DNA of 64,000 bases from Yersinia frederiksenii ATCC 33641 (GCF_000754805.1 NZ_KN150731.1:4679642-4743641); one strand, 5' to 3'. Positions 1-10,209 are shown, numbered from the stretch's first letter. Made by a program: numbers and translations. The notes: generated by a model from the letters alone, not told the origin.

Positions 1-281
1 CCGCCAAATATAACCGCGACATGGGCTTCTGGTTAGAAACGCCGTCATTGCCATATCCGCCAATTTTACTGGTAGAGATTGAGCGCCTTAAATACCACAA
101 CACCGCAATTTCCGCCTCTTGGGTACGCAAATTATTGGCGCAGGGGGACGGTGAAACCATTCGTAAATTAGTCCCGCCTGCCACTTGCCACTATCTACAG
201 CGGTTGTTGGCACAACGTGCACAAAAAACGGTGAGTGCGGAGAAGCTCGGCACACCAGCAAAGAATCCAGCCCTGTTTTAG
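1..281 (+). CDS. citC: [Citrate (pro-3S)-lyase] ligase, C-terminal part
   Basis: Partial gene cut by the left window edge; the open frame reads from base 3. CitC acetylates the thiol of the citrate lyase prosthetic group using acetate and ATP, which activates the enzyme. The visible 90 or so residues match the CitC C-terminus: a segment with ILLVEIERL, then the ISASWVRKLL stretch of the nucleotidylyltransferase fold, then a PATCHYLQRL tail. It is the first visible gene of a citD-E-F-X-G-citT operon on the same strand, separated from citD by about 80 bases. The call rests on both the sequence and the operon order. Confidence 0.9.
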   Translation, partial: AKYNRDMGFWLETPSLPYPPILLVEIERLKYHNTAISASWVRKLLAQGDGETIRKLVPPATCHYLQRLLAQRAQKTVSAEKLGTPAKNPALF

Positions 282-363
282 TCGACTAAAGCAGGGCGCA
301 AAGATAGGGACTGATACGTAAGTCAGCAACCACGAAATTGAAGACAAGTTAATCAGGTGAAAA

Positions 364-660
364 ATGAAAATTATCAGAGAGGCCGTCGCTGGAACGCTGG
401 AGTCAAGCGACGTCATGGTGCGAATTGCGCCATTGAATCCACCCGAAGTAGACCTGCAAATTCACAGCAGTGTGGATAAGCAGTTTGGTGAAGCCATTCG
501 ATACAGCGTATTGGCGTTACTGGAACAGTATCGGGTTAGCGGAGTGCAACTGATTATTGACGATAAAGGTGCACTGGATTGCGTTTTGCAAGCTCGGTTA
601 GAGACTGCTCTGCTCAGGGCCTGTGATGAAAAAATTCTGCCATGGAGAGCTTCACTGTGA
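364..660 (+). CDS. citD: Citrate lyase acyl carrier protein (gamma subunit)
   Basis: Small acyl carrier subunit of citrate lyase, 98 residues, the usual family length. It carries the phosphoribosyl-dephospho-CoA group that shuttles acetyl and citryl thioesters. The N-terminal AGTLESSD motif contains Ser14, the residue that receives the prosthetic group in this family. A ribosome site (CAGGTGAAAA) precedes the ATG. The stop codon overlaps the likely GTG start of citE, which indicates translational coupling. Confidence 0.95.
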   Translation: MKIIREAVAGTLESSDVMVRIAPLNPPEVDLQIHSSVDKQFGEAIRYSVLALLEQYRVSGVQLIIDDKGALDCVLQARLETALLRACDEKILPWRASL

Positions 661-1550
661 AACCTGAAATGAAAAACAGAATGCGCCGCAGCATGTTGTT
701 TGTTCCCGGTGCTAATGCCGCAATGGTCAGTAATGCTTTTATTTATCAGGCTGATGCATTGATGTTTGATCTGGAAGACTCCGTCATCCTGCGTGAAAAA
801 GATGCCGCCCGACGTTTGGTTTATCACGCCCTCCAACATCCGCTTTACCAAGATGTGGAAACCATCGTGCGTGTCAATGCATTGGACTCAGCTTACGGTT
901 TGGCAGATTTGGAAGCTGTGGTGCGTGGTGGCGCGGATATCGTGCGTTTACCTAAAACAGATAACGCGAAAGATGTGGAAGATATGGCGCAAGAAATCAA
1001 CCGTATCGAGGCGGAGTGTGGTCGTGAAGTGGGGAGCACCGGCTTGTTAGCCGCGATTGAGTCGGCGCAGGGCATTACTCAGGCATTGGCTATTGCACAA
1101 GCCTCTCCGCGTTTGATGGGGATCGCTTTGGGTGCAGAGGACTATGTTCGCAACTTGCGCACCGAACGTTCACCGGAGGGTATTGAACTGCTGTTTGCGC
1201 GCTGCTCAATTTTACAGGCCGCTCGCGCTGTCGGCATCCAAGCCTTCGATACCGTGTATTCCGATGCCAATAACGAAGCGGGTTTCTTGCAGGAAGCCGC
1301 CCTCATCAAGCAATTGGGATTTGATGGCAAATCACTGATTAACCCCCGCCAAATCGAGCTGTTACACAACCTCTATGCCCCGACCGAAAAAGAAGTTCGC
1401 CATGCACAAGCAGTTGTCGATGCCGCCGCAGCAGCAGAGGCCGAAGGGCGAGGTGTGGTTTCCCTGAACGGCAAGATGGTGGATAGCCCAGTGATTGAGC
1501 GGGCGCGGTTGGTTTTACAACGTGCGGTCAGTGGCCTGCGTGAGGAATAA
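657..1550 (+). CDS. citE: Citrate lyase beta subunit (citryl-ACP lyase)
   Basis: CitE cleaves citryl-ACP to oxaloacetate and acetyl-ACP, the second step of anaerobic citrate cleavage. The protein has the family landmarks [14 protein letters not shown], the LMFDLEDSV metal/substrate segment, [26 protein letters not shown] and [13 protein letters not shown] chose GTG at 657 because GGAGAG lies six bases upstream and the GTGA overlap with the citD stop is typical of coupled genes. An in-frame ATG at 642 would add five residues but has no clear ribosome site; an ATG at 669 is another option. Confidence 0.93.
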   Translation: MKPEMKNRMRRSMLFVPGANAAMVSNAFIYQADALMFDLEDSVILREKDAARRLVYHALQHPLYQDVETIVRVNALDSAYGLADLEAVVRGGADIVRLPKTDNAKDVEDMAQEINRIEAECGREVGSTGLLAAIESAQGITQALAIAQASPRLMGIALGAEDYVRNLRTERSPEGIELLFARCSILQAARAVGIQAFDTVYSDANNEAGFLQEAALIKQLGFDGKSLINPRQIELLHNLYAPTEKEVRHAQAVVDAAAAAEAEGRGVVSLNGKMVDSPVIERARLVLQRAVSGLREE

Positions 1551-1553
1551 GAG

Positions 1554-3071
1554 ATGAATAGGCAACAACGAGTAGAAAGTCTAAGTCATTGTCAGGATAA
1601 CAGCCCGGCATATCACCTGTATCAGAACACTTCTAAAGCCAATTTACAGGCGCAGAAACCTCGCAACATCAAGATTTGTGATTCTTTGGAAAGCGCAATC
1701 CGCCGCTCTGGATTGCAAGATGGTATGACCATCTCGTTTCACCATGCTTTCCGGGCTGGTGATTTAACCTTGAATTTGGTGATGAATGCCATTGCTGCTA
1801 TGGGATTCAAAAATCTGCGGTTGGCTTCCAGTTCCCTCAGCGATTGCCACTCGCCGTTAGTTGAGCATATCCGAAATGGTGTGGTGAGTGAGATTTATAC
1901 CTCTGGTATGCGCGGGCCTCTGGCTGAGGAAGTGTCACGCGGGTTATTGGCGAAACCGGTTCAGGTTCATTCCCACGGCGGTCGCGTTAATTTAATCGAG
2001 TCTGGTGAGTTGACCATTGATGTCGCCTTTATTGGGGTGCCAGCTTGTGACGAGTTCGGAAATACCAATGGTTTCAGTGGTAATGCCTGCTGCGGTTCTC
2101 TGGGCTATGCCCGGGTCGATGCTGAATATGCCGATTGTGTGGTGCTGCTGACTGAAGCGCTGGTGGCCTATCCTCATCACCCGGCCAGCATCACTCAGGA
2201 TCAGGTTGACTTGATTGTTCAAGTGGAGCAGGTGGGTGATGCCGACAAGATTGGCGCTGATACCACCCGTATGACCTCCAATCCCCGCGAGTTACTGATT
2301 GCTCGGCGTGCGGCTGACGTGATTGCCGGGTCAGGATACTTTGTCGATGGTTTTTCATTACAGACCGGCACCGGCGGGGCGTCGTTGGCAGTGACACGTT
2401 TCCTTGAGGACAAAATGTTACGGCGTAATATTACCGCCGCTTTTGCCCTCGGTGGTATCACCTCAACCATGGTGGAACTGCATGAAAAAGGGCTAATCAC
2501 CAAGCTGCTGGATGTACAAAGTTTTGACCGGCAGGCCGCGTCCTCTCTGGCACGAAACCCACGTCATATTGAAATTAGTGCGAATCAATACGCCAACTTC
2601 AGTTCGAAAGGTGCATCTGTTGACCGGTTGGATGTGGTGGTGCTCAGTGCCTTGGAAATTGACACCGGTTTTAACGTCAATGTGCTGACCGGTTCGGACG
2701 GGGTATTGCGCGGCGCTTCTGGTGGTCATTGCGATACCGCAGTTGCTGCCCGGTTGTCGATCATTGTCGCGCCATTGGTGCGTGGACGTATTCCAACCTT
2801 GGTCAATGAAGTGACAACCTGTGTGACGCCGGGTTCCAGTGTGGACATTCTTGTGACCGATCACGGGATTGCAGTAAATCCAGCACGACCAGAATTGGCC
2901 GAGCGCTTGCAACAAGCCGGTTTGCCGGTGGTGACCATTGATTGGCTCTATCAACGGGCTTTGATTCTGACTGGTGCGCCAAAACCCATCAAATTTACTG
3001 ATCGTGTGGTGGCGGTAGTGCGTTACCGCGACGGTTCGGTGATTGACGTTGTTCATCAGATTCAGGAGTAG
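1554..3071 (+). CDS. citF: Citrate lyase alpha subunit (citrate-ACP transferase)
   Basis: CitF exchanges the acetyl group on the acyl carrier subunit for citrate, making citryl-ACP. At 505 residues it has normal length for the family. Visible landmarks are an N-terminal segment ending KPRNIKICDSLE, the GMTISFHHAFRAGD stretch, a glycine-rich SGNACCGSLGYA, and TGSDGVLRGASGGHCDTA near the C-terminus. It starts three bases after the citE stop with GAGG upstream. A 187-residue open frame on the opposite strand inside it is a shadow. Confidence 0.95.
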   Translation: MNRQQRVESLSHCQDNSPAYHLYQNTSKANLQAQKPRNIKICDSLESAIRRSGLQDGMTISFHHAFRAGDLTLNLVMNAIAAMGFKNLRLASSSLSDCHSPLVEHIRNGVVSEIYTSGMRGPLAEEVSRGLLAKPVQVHSHGGRVNLIESGELTIDVAFIGVPACDEFGNTNGFSGNACCGSLGYARVDAEYADCVVLLTEALVAYPHHPASITQDQVDLIVQVEQVGDADKIGADTTRMTSNPRELLIARRAADVIAGSGYFVDGFSLQTGTGGASLAVTRFLEDKMLRRNITAAFALGGITSTMVELHEKGLITKLLDVQSFDRQAASSLARNPRHIEISANQYANFSSKGASVDRLDVVVLSALEIDTGFNVNVLTGSDGVLRGASGGHCDTAVAARLSIIVAPLVRGRIPTLVNEVTTCVTPGSSVDILVTDHGIAVNPARPELAERLQQAGLPVVTIDWLYQRALILTGAPKPIKFTDRVVAVVRYRDGSVIDVVHQIQE

Positions 3072-3623
3072 ATGATGAATACTCTTTCCCCCACATTAGC
3101 GGCCAACCGGCCCATCAGTTTACCGGAGCTGCTTACCAGCCGTGAATCCCGTCAAACCAGACAACAACTCTGGCTGGCCCGCCATCAGGTTACGTTAATT
3201 TCACTCACGCTGGTGGCCCCCGGTGCGGTGAAAGATAACCCCTTGACCCGCAAGTTATTTGCTCTGGCGTGGCATGCCATTACGGCACTGAGCCAACAGC
3301 AATGTTGGCCGGTTATACAGCAAGAAGTTTTCCCGCTACCAACCGGTTGTGAGGGGCTGATTGCGGTCGATTTGCCCGCCGAGCAAGTGAAAGATGCCGC
3401 GTTGTTACTTGAGTTAAAGCACCCACAGGGCCGGTTATGGGATATCGATGTGCTTGATATTTCTGGGCGAATTTTATCGCGCCGTGATGTGGGTTTGGCA
3501 CCACGCCGCTGTTTGCTGTGCCACCGTCCAGCCAATGTTTGTGCTCGGGCGCAAACCCACAGCATTGATGAATTACTGGCTCAGATGGAGTTGATGCTCA
3601 ATGCCACAACTGCAACCCACTGA
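3072..3623 (+). CDS. citX: Apo-citrate lyase phosphoribosyl-dephospho-CoA transferase
   Basis: CitX attaches the 2'-(5''-triphosphoribosyl)-3'-dephospho-CoA precursor to the CitD serine. The protein is 183 residues with the CitX pattern: a [11 protein letters not shown] strand followed by [15 protein letters not shown], where paired cysteines and the downstream HS are characteristic. Two ATG codons are adjacent (3072 and 3075); the second is better spaced from the AGGAG at 3064-3068. The 3' end overlaps citG by 23 bases, so the two prosthetic-group genes are coupled. Confidence 0.92.
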   Translation: MMNTLSPTLAANRPISLPELLTSRESRQTRQQLWLARHQVTLISLTLVAPGAVKDNPLTRKLFALAWHAITALSQQQCWPVIQQEVFPLPTGCEGLIAVDLPAEQVKDAALLLELKHPQGRLWDIDVLDISGRILSRRDVGLAPRRCLLCHRPANVCARAQTHSIDELLAQMELMLNATTATH

Positions 3624-4590
3624 CTACAGCGTGGCTCAACAGCCACTGGCTTGGTCTGAGCCCGCCATCGCACCGGATTTTGCGCAACAATCTGACTTTA
3701 TACAACATTATGGCGCATTGGCTTACCGGGCGATGCTGGCTGAAGTGAATTTGACACCGAAACCGGGCCTGGTTGACCGGGTTAACTGTGGCGCACATCA
3801 GGATATGGCGCTGCTCGATTTTTACCACAGCGCTGAGGCGATCGCTCCGTGGCTGCCACGTTTTATCGAGCACGGCATTCACCAGTGTGATTTATCCGGA
3901 CAGGCGGCACTGAACAGCTTGCGACCGCTGGGGCTAGCTTGCGAAAACAGCATGTTTAATGCCACTGGCGGGGTAAATACCCATAAAGGCAGCGTTTTTT
4001 CTTTGGGATTAATTTGCTGTGCACTTGGGCGGTTGAAAGCGCGTGCTGAGCCGATAAGCGCTGAAGCCATTTGTCAGGAAGCTGCCACATTATGCCGAGG
4101 GTTAACTGAGCGCGAACTGCGCCAATCAAATCCTCAACAAACGGCGGGTCAGCGTCTGTTTTATCACCATGGTTTGAGTGGTGCCCGTGGTGAGGCTGAA
4201 TCCGGTTTCGCCACCGTATTGACCCATGCTTTACCCGCGTACCGGCGCTTATTAGCCGACGGGGCGCAACCCGACCATGCCTTATTGCATACCTTGCTGA
4301 TTTTGATGTCCGTCAATCGAGATACCAATGTGGTTTCCCGTGGCGGAATGGCCGGGTTGCGATGGCTACAACAACAGGCGGCAGAGATTCTGTCTTCACT
4401 CTCACCGGCAGGGATGCGTGAGCCTCTCAGCCAGTGGCGGGTGCGAGTGTTTGACGCCCAATGCATCGCCCGCAACCTGAGCCCCGGCGGCAGTGCTGAC
4501 CTGCTGATCCTGACCTGGTTTCTGGCGCAGTTCCCTCATCATCTCCCTCACAAAAATAATAACGGTGTTATAGGAGTGTCTTTATGTTGA
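3601..4590 (+). CDS. citG: Triphosphoribosyl-dephospho-CoA synthase
   Basis: CitG condenses dephospho-CoA with the ribose of ATP to give the precursor of the citrate lyase prosthetic group. The 329-residue protein shows family landmarks: [19 protein letters not shown], then [28 protein letters not shown] and the [13 protein letters not shown] segment, followed by SPGGSADLL. It has about 30 residues more at the N-terminus than many homologues, so a later start is possible, but no better ribosome site was seen. It overlaps citX upstream and citT downstream. Confidence 0.93.
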   Translation: MPQLQPTDYSVAQQPLAWSEPAIAPDFAQQSDFIQHYGALAYRAMLAEVNLTPKPGLVDRVNCGAHQDMALLDFYHSAEAIAPWLPRFIEHGIHQCDLSGQAALNSLRPLGLACENSMFNATGGVNTHKGSVFSLGLICCALGRLKARAEPISAEAICQEAATLCRGLTERELRQSNPQQTAGQRLFYHHGLSGARGEAESGFATVLTHALPAYRRLLADGAQPDHALLHTLLILMSVNRDTNVVSRGGMAGLRWLQQQAAEILSSLSPAGMREPLSQWRVRVFDAQCIARNLSPGGSADLLILTWFLAQFPHHLPHKNNNGVIGVSLC

Positions 4591-6047
4591 AGTCGCAAGA
4601 GAAATTATGGAAAGCGCTCGCGCCTTTTGTGGTGCTGGCTGTTCTGCTGTTAATCCCGACTCCGGAAGGGATGCCACCTCAAGCCTGGCGCTATTTTGCG
4701 ATTTTTGTCGCCATGATTGTCGGGATGATTTTAGAGCCGATTCCGGCGACGGCGATAAGCTTTATTGCCGTGACGATTTGCGTATTGAGCTCTGACTGGG
4801 TGTTATTCAGTGCCGCAGAAGTGGCTGATACCAGCTTTAATGGCGGCAAAGAATCACTGAAATGGGGGCTGGCTGGATTCTCCAGTACCACGGTCTGGCT
4901 GGTCTTCGGGGCATTCATTTTTGCACTCGGCTATGAAGCCACCGGCTTGGGGCGTCGAATTGCTTTGTTCATGGTGAAGTTCATGGGCAAACGCACACTG
5001 ACACTGGGTTATGCCATTGTTATCATTGATATTCTATTAGCGCCTTTTACACCGTCAAATACGGCACGTACCGGTGGTACGGTATTCCCGGTGGTCAAAA
5101 ACTTGCCTCCTCTGTTTGATTCATTCCCCAACGACCCATCATCACGGCGTATTGGCGGTTATTTGATGTGGATGATGGTGATCGGCACCAGTATCAGCTC
5201 CTCGATGTTTGTTACTGGCGCGGCTCCTAACGTGCTGGGTATTGAATTCGTCAATAAAATTGCTGGCGTTCATATCGGCTGGATGCAGTGGTTCCTGGCG
5301 TTTCTGCCCGTGGGTTTAATTTTGCTGATTGTCGCGCCTTGGCTCTCTTATGTGCTGTATAAACCCGGTGTCACCAAAAGTGATGAAGTGGCGGCATGGG
5401 CGCAAACGGCCCTCACCGAGATGGGGGGACTGACTCGTAAAGAAGCTATCTTGATTGGTTTAGTGCTGTTGAGCTTGTGTCTATGGGTATTTGGCGGCAA
5501 GTTTATTGATGCGACCGCGGTAGGTTTGCTGGCGGTATCTCTGATGCTGGCTCTGCATGTGGTGTCATGGCGGGATATCACCAAATACTCCAGCGCCTGG
5601 AACACATTGGTCAATCTGGCTACCTTGGTGGTGATGGCTAATGGACTGACTCGCTCCGGCTTTATTGATTGGTTCGCCACCACTATGAGCACCCATCTTG
5701 ATGGCTTCTCACCGAATATGACGGTGGTGGCATTGGTGCTGGTGTTCTATTTCTCTCACTATTTGTTCGCCAGTTTGTCTGCCCATACGGCGACCATGCT
5801 GCCGGTTATTTTGGCAGTAGGTAAAGGATTGACTGGTGTCCCGATGGAGCATTTATCTATGCTGTTGGTGTTGTCCATTGGGATAATGGGAGTTCTGACA
5901 CCTTATGCTACAGGCCCTGGGGTGATTATCTATGGCTGCGGTTATGTGAAATCAAAAGATTACTGGCGACTGGGTGGAATCATGGGGGTGTTCTACATCT
6001 CCATGCTGCTGCTGGTGGGCTGGCCAATCATGAGCATGTGGTATTGA
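4584..6047 (+). CDS. citT: Citrate:succinate antiporter (DASS family)
   Basis: Inner-membrane exchanger that takes up citrate in exchange for succinate during citrate fermentation. The 487-residue sequence closely follows E. coli CitT as I remember it, including [53 protein letters not shown] and [18 protein letters not shown], the last two being the substrate- and sodium-site repeats of the DASS fold. About a dozen hydrophobic segments are visible. Its ATG overlaps the citG stop, so the transporter is translated from the citrate lyase mRNA. Confidence 0.94.
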   Translation: MLKSQEKLWKALAPFVVLAVLLLIPTPEGMPPQAWRYFAIFVAMIVGMILEPIPATAISFIAVTICVLSSDWVLFSAAEVADTSFNGGKESLKWGLAGFSSTTVWLVFGAFIFALGYEATGLGRRIALFMVKFMGKRTLTLGYAIVIIDILLAPFTPSNTARTGGTVFPVVKNLPPLFDSFPNDPSSRRIGGYLMWMMVIGTSISSSMFVTGAAPNVLGIEFVNKIAGVHIGWMQWFLAFLPVGLILLIVAPWLSYVLYKPGVTKSDEVAAWAQTALTEMGGLTRKEAILIGLVLLSLCLWVFGGKFIDATAVGLLAVSLMLALHVVSWRDITKYSSAWNTLVNLATLVVMANGLTRSGFIDWFATTMSTHLDGFSPNMTVVALVLVFYFSHYLFASLSAHTATMLPVILAVGKGLTGVPMEHLSMLLVLSIGIMGVLTPYATGPGVIIYGCGYVKSKDYWRLGGIMGVFYISMLLLVGWPIMSMWY

Positions 6048-6076
6048 TTTAAACGTTTGACTTTAATTGTTATGAG

Positions 6077-6100
6077 GCGGGCCAGTCAGCGGCCCGCTTT
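6077..6100. terminator. Terminator between citT and dctM
   Basis: GCGGGCC (6077-6083) pairs with GGCCCGC (6091-6097) around a 7-base loop, followed by TTT on the plus strand. It sits between the convergent citT and dctM genes and can serve the citrate operon; on the minus strand the run is weaker. Confidence 0.75.
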
Positions 6101-6113
6101 CGTTAACTGCGTA

Positions 6114-7406
6114 TCAACCGTTGTGAACGCCAAAGACTCTAGGCAACCACAGCGAAATCTCCGGAACATAAGTGACCAGCATCAACACCAGAAGCAGCGC
6201 GCCGTAAAACGGCAGCATTGCCTTCACCACCTGCTCGATTTTCTGTTTACTCACCGCGCTGGCAACAAACAGCACTGAACCGACTGGTGGTGTTATCAAG
6301 CCAATCCCCAGATTGATCAGCATAATCATGCCGAAGTGCACCGGATCAATACCTAATGAATTCGTTACCGGCATCAATACTGGCGTCAGGATTAAAATCA
6401 GCGGTGCCATGTCCATCAAGGTGCCAATCATCAGCAACATGATATTGATGCACATCAGAATGACATATTTATTATCCGAAACTGAGGTAAAGAATTCAGT
6501 GATACGTTCCGGTAATTGCATGTAGGTCATGATGGCACCAAAACTGGCAGCAAAACCGATCAAAATCATCACGATAGTGACGGTTTTTACCGTGCGATAC
6601 ATCAGTTTTGGCAATTCTGACCATTTATAATCGCGGTAGATAAACATGGTGACAAAAAATGACCATAAACACGCAATAGCAGCAGATTCCGTGGCAGTAA
6701 ACACCCCTGAAAGAATGCCGCCCATGATGATGACTACCGTCATCAGTCCCCACAGAGTATCGAGAAAGATTTTGAGCGCTTGCCGAAACGGTACCCGCTC
6801 ACCTTTAGGATAACCGCGCTTATAGGCGAAGCCGACACACATTAACATCAAGGTAAAACTGAGCAGCAAGCCCGGCAGAATGCCGGCGATAAACAGGGCC
6901 GCAATAGAGACTGTGCCGCCGGTTGCCAGTGAGTAAATCACCGAGTTATGGCTGGGAGGCGTCAATATTGCCTGCACCGAACCACTCGCCGTCACGGCCG
7001 CAGCAAAATCACGTGGATAACCTTTTTTATCCATTTCCGGGATCATTACTGAACCAATCGAGGCGGTATCTGCCACTGATGAACCCGAGATTGCGCCAAA
7101 AAATGTTGAGGCCACAATATTGACCAGGGACAGGCCACCGCGAATAAAACCGACGAAGATATAGGCGAAATTCACCAGCCGCCGTGCTATTCCGCCTTCC
7201 GCCATAATGGCGCCAGCCAGAATAAAGAATGGGATAGCCAATAATGAAAATTTGTTTACCCCGCTGGTGATTTGGATCATTACCGCTTCCAGTGGTAAAT
7301 CAATCCAAAATGCGCCGGCTATGGCGCTCAGACCCACGGCATAGGCAACCGGTACACCAATTGCCAACAAAATTGCCAGGGTAAAAACTAGAATAAATGC
7401 ATCCAT
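6114..7406 (-). CDS. dctM: TRAP transporter large permease (DctM)
   Basis: Large membrane subunit of a tripartite ATP-independent periplasmic transporter; it carries the ion-coupled transport path. It is 430 residues, the normal length, with about 12 hydrophobic segments and family motifs GVPVAYAVG, IPFFILAGAIMAEGG, FFGAISGSSVADTASIG, ASGSVQAILTPPSHNSVIY and GLITPPVGSVLFV. It is the last gene of a dctP-dctQ-dctM order read on the minus strand, 18 bases after dctQ. The substrate is not readable from sequence; organic acids or sugar acids are usual for the family. Confidence 0.92.
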   Translation of the reverse strand: MDAFILVFTLAILLAIGVPVAYAVGLSAIAGAFWIDLPLEAVMIQITSGVNKFSLLAIPFFILAGAIMAEGGIARRLVNFAYIFVGFIRGGLSLVNIVASTFFGAISGSSVADTASIGSVMIPEMDKKGYPRDFAAAVTASGSVQAILTPPSHNSVIYSLATGGTVSIAALFIAGILPGLLLSFTLMLMCVGFAYKRGYPKGERVPFRQALKIFLDTLWGLMTVVIIMGGILSGVFTATESAAIACLWSFFVTMFIYRDYKWSELPKLMYRTVKTVTIVMILIGFAASFGAIMTYMQLPERITEFFTSVSDNKYVILMCINIMLLMIGTLMDMAPLILILTPVLMPVTNSLGIDPVHFGMIMLINLGIGLITPPVGSVLFVASAVSKQKIEQVVKAMLPFYGALLLVLMLVTYVPEISLWLPRVFGVHNG

Positions 7407-7424
7407 AAGGCAAAATTCCCCAAA

Positions 7425-7931
7425 TTATGAATTACCAATCATGACGACCGGGCGGTGGGTCTGCGGGCCAAAAAATAGGCGCTCAAGAATAAAGCACAGG
7501 GTAATAGCAGAGCCGATAGGCAGTGGGAGATAAGTTTGCCCGGCGGTTAATAATGGGAACTCAGCCACCGGTTGTGACCAAAGCTCGCTACATAAGATGT
7601 AGCTATACATCAGAATAAACAGGCTGATGACTATCATCAGTAAATCGACCATGAACAGACAAACTTTTTTACCTGTTACTGAAAGGCGATCGGTAACCAT
7701 ACTGACTGCAATATGTGAACCCGAGCGATAACTGGCAGCAGCGCCAACAAAGGTAAATGTCACCATGCATAAAATAGCGACAGGTTCAGGCCAAGATAAG
7801 CCATCGTTTTGAATATAACGGGCGAATATCCCCATAGGGATAACTGCAACCATAATAATTAAAGCAATACCAGCTACCCAGATTGACAGGCGATATAAAG
7901 CATCCATCGTTGATAGATAAAAGCGAGCCAT
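7425..7931 (-). CDS. dctQ: TRAP transporter small permease (DctQ)
   Basis: Small membrane subunit of the TRAP system, 168 residues with four hydrophobic segments, as expected. The segment SWPEPVAILCMVTFTFVGAA followed by YRSGSHIAVSMV is the usual DctQ core (E-x-x-x-x-x-M and G-x-H-I). A GAGGT ribosome site lies upstream of the ATG. It lies between dctP and dctM; a palindromic repeat fills the gap to dctP, which may set the higher expression of the binding protein. Confidence 0.9.
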   Translation of the reverse strand: MARFYLSTMDALYRLSIWVAGIALIIMVAVIPMGIFARYIQNDGLSWPEPVAILCMVTFTFVGAAASYRSGSHIAVSMVTDRLSVTGKKVCLFMVDLLMIVISLFILMYSYILCSELWSQPVAEFPLLTAGQTYLPLPIGSAITLCFILERLFFGPQTHRPVVMIGNS

Positions 7932-7947
7932 AGCGGTGACCTCAGTT

Positions 7948-8013
7948 TACCCTTGATCCTTGACGTTGCAGCACTATGAGCTGCACTGGCTGCAACGTCA
8001 GTGATTTTGGGTA
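7948..8013. repeat. Palindromic repeat in the dctP-dctQ gap
   Basis: TACCC and GGGTA bound a strong hairpin whose arms TGACGTTGCAGC (7961-7972) and GCTGCAACGTCA (7989-8000) match perfectly over 12 bases. The same TATACCC/GGGTATA ends enclose another hairpin at 9057-9116. It lies between two genes of one transcription unit, so it would be transcribed and could protect the upstream dctP message from decay. Similar small palindromes are common between enterobacterial genes; I cannot assign a named family with certainty. Confidence 0.75.
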
Positions 8014-8057
8014 TATATGTCAGCGGTATTAACGTCATTAATACCGCCAGAATAGTG

Positions 8058-9035
8058 TTATTCGACAGCGCTGATTTGTTTTATGAGGTCCTGATAATCT
8101 TTGCCAAACTCATCGCGTACCGGCTGGGTGGCCTTGTAATAATAATCACGGTCAATCTCATGATATTGCACACCACCGGCTTTCATCTTGTCATGCGATT
8201 GCTGTACGTAGGCTTGCCATAATACGCGCTGTTCGGCCTGCGCTTCTTTGGCCAGTTTTAGAATGGTTTGTTGATCTTCGGGGGATAATTTATCCCACTT
8301 GGTTTTAGAATAAAGGAACAGTTCCGGAATAATAAAGTGGCCACTCAAGGTATAGTTTTTCACGACGGGCAGATAATTATGAGCAACAAAGGTCGGTTCG
8401 TTATTTTCAGTACCATCAATAACCCCAGTTTGCATGCCACTGAACACTTCACTCACTCCCATGCTCAGAGAGTTCGCCCCCATTGCTTTTAACGTAGCCA
8501 GTGCAATTGGGCTGCCCTGAACACGAATTTTCATGCCCTTGAGGTCTTCCGGTTTAATTACAGGTTGCTTGGTTATCAGGTTACGGGTCCCGGAATCCAT
8601 CCAGCCAAGGAAGACTAATTTTGAGTCTTTGTTGTTAGTGATTTTATCACCAATTTCCTGGCCAACTTTGCCATCAAGCACTTTATGTAAGTGATCTTCA
8701 TCGCGGAACATATAAGGCAGGGTAAAGACACTGATCTCCGGTAAAATAGAGGCCACCGGCGTCATCGAAACACGAATAATATCAATAGCTCCCATTTGAG
8801 CCTGTTCGATCATTTGTTTCTCATCACCCAATACCCCTCCAGGGAAGGTTTTAATTTCCAAACGCCCATCAGTGGCCGTCTTAAGTTTGTCGCCCATATT
8901 CTTAACCGCGACAACATTGGGGTAATCCTTGGGATGAACATCGGCGGCTTTAATTTGTTGTGCAGATGCTATTTGGCTAAATAATATGGCAGAGATAGCT
9001 AGACACAGTGTTGGCAAAGGCTTAGGGAATTTCAT
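8058..9035 (-). CDS. dctP: TRAP transporter periplasmic substrate-binding protein (DctP)
   Basis: Periplasmic receptor of the TRAP system. Residues 1-25 form a signal peptide (basic start, hydrophobic core, cleavage after IASA). The mature part follows the DctP pattern: FPGGVLGDEKQMIEQAQMG, then LGWMDSGTRNL, and DLKGMKIRVQGSP, whose arginine usually binds the substrate carboxylate. Length 325 residues is normal. GGAGATG precedes the ATG. The binding site suggests a carboxylate ligand; closeness to the citrate operon hints at a C4 or C6 acid, but this is inference only. Confidence 0.92.
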   Translation of the reverse strand: MKFPKPLPTLCLAISAILFSQIASAQQIKAADVHPKDYPNVVAVKNMGDKLKTATDGRLEIKTFPGGVLGDEKQMIEQAQMGAIDIIRVSMTPVASILPEISVFTLPYMFRDEDHLHKVLDGKVGQEIGDKITNNKDSKLVFLGWMDSGTRNLITKQPVIKPEDLKGMKIRVQGSPIALATLKAMGANSLSMGVSEVFSGMQTGVIDGTENNEPTFVAHNYLPVVKNYTLSGHFIIPELFLYSKTKWDKLSPEDQQTILKLAKEAQAEQRVLWQAYVQQSHDKMKAGGVQYHEIDRDYYYKATQPVRDEFGKDYQDLIKQISAVE

Positions 9036-9056
9036 TCAATCATCTCCAGAAGTCAC

Positions 9057-9116
9057 TATACCCTCGTTACTTGAAGCTGCAGCGTTGTTAGCTGAAACTT
9101 CAACTATCTGGGTATA
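9057..9116. repeat. TATACCC-bounded palindromic repeat upstream of dctP
   Basis: A 60-bp element starts with TATACCC and ends with GGGTATA. Its inner arms (ACTTGAAGCTGCAGC against the complement of AGCTGAAACTTCAACT) form an imperfect hairpin. It shares its ends with the element at 7948-8013. Position just upstream of the dctP start means it is in or near the 5' leader. Confidence 0.75.
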
Positions 9117-9459
9117 GCAAATAGATAAAAGGCATCATTTCTAATAGTGGAATCGCTATATCAATGTATATAAAAGGGTTATTCCTTTATCCCTATGACA
9201 TTCAACCTAGCGGTTTATATTCGCTATTAAATTGACCATTATCACAGAAAAAGAAATGTCAGGAACCGCGTTTCAATAATTGTGAAGTGGCATTTCATTG
9301 GTGGTTAAAACTCAGTGAAAATGTGATTAATGGCAGACTTTGCAGGTACTCAATAGGGAATAACCGGTTGCTGCTAAAAAGGGAGGGATACAGATATTGT
9401 GGCAATGCGGGTTAACAACTACTATAAATGCCCATGAATTAATATGATTAGGATAGCGC
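9117..9459. other. Intergenic region between dctP and the PPTase gene
   Basis: This divergent, AT-rich stretch holds no credible open frame. It must contain the promoters for the TRAP operon (minus) and the phosphopantetheinyl transferase gene (plus), but I could not fix a convincing -35/-10 pair or a regulator site by eye. Confidence 0.5.
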
Positions 9460-10209
9460 GTGACGTCGGTATTTATTCGTAACTTTACCTTTACCGCACT
9501 GCCAGCCAGCGGTTTGAATGGGCAGCCACTGTTTCACGGACTTTTGGCTAAATGTGATTTTGATGTCAATGAATACCGGGATGAGCTATTTGCTGTTTAT
9601 GGCATTGCGTTTCCAGGTAATCTGCAAAAAGCAGTCGCTAAACGGCGTGCTGAATATTTGGCAGGTCGCTTTGTCGCCCGACAAGTACTCAATATGCTGG
9701 AAATCCGTGACTATCCATTGGCAAATGGGATCGACCGTGCGCCACAGTGGCCAACCGGGTTGATTGGGAGTATCAGCCATAATAATCAACGTGCTTTATG
9801 CACAGCGCAAATAATAACGCCTGTAGTGGAACTTACAGCAGTAAAGCACCGTATTCATGGTGTTGGTTTGGATATCGAAAGTTTAATTTCTGCCGAAAGA
9901 GCCGAAAACTTATGGCCGGGTATTCTCAGTGAAGAAGAGCGTCATTATTTTCAAGCCAGCCCATTGCCCTTCAATCAGTTGCTCACATTAGCTTTTTCAG
10001 CCAAAGAGAGTTTATTTAAGGCCGTTTTCCCCCAGTTAGGGCGCTATTTTGATTTTCTTGAAGCTCGATTGCTAAGTTATTCATTAGAGACGGGGCGTTT
10101 CGAATTACAATTATTACGCCAACTCAGTGATGATTTTCCTGAAGGACGTCGTTTTATTGGATGTTTTACACTCAATGACACTGATATCCAAACATTTATT
10201 GCTTACTAA
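9460..10209 (+). CDS. 4'-phosphopantetheinyl transferase, EntD type
   Basis: Transfers 4'-phosphopantetheine from CoA to carrier domains of siderophore or other non-ribosomal synthetases. The 249-residue protein has the EntD landmarks: GSISHNNQRALC in the N-terminal half, GVGLDIES with the magnesium-binding acid, and the FSAKESLFKA motif (consensus W/F-x-x-K-E-x-x-x-K) near residue 180. The start is GTG at 9460, preceded by a weak AGGAT. No synthetase gene is nearby, so it probably serves a pathway encoded elsewhere. entD is the nearest named family member. Confidence 0.85.
   Translation: MTSVFIRNFTFTALPASGLNGQPLFHGLLAKCDFDVNEYRDELFAVYGIAFPGNLQKAVAKRRAEYLAGRFVARQVLNMLEIRDYPLANGIDRAPQWPTGLIGSISHNNQRALCTAQIITPVVELTAVKHRIHGVGLDIESLISAERAENLWPGILSEEERHYFQASPLPFNQLLTLAFSAKESLFKAVFPQLGRYFDFLEARLLSYSLETGRFELQLLRQLSDDFPEGRRFIGCFTLNDTDIQTFIAY

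Noticed and set aside
2493..3056. 187-residue open frame on the minus strand inside citF
   Set aside because: It lies fully antisense to a well-supported gene, has no ribosome site and no family pattern.
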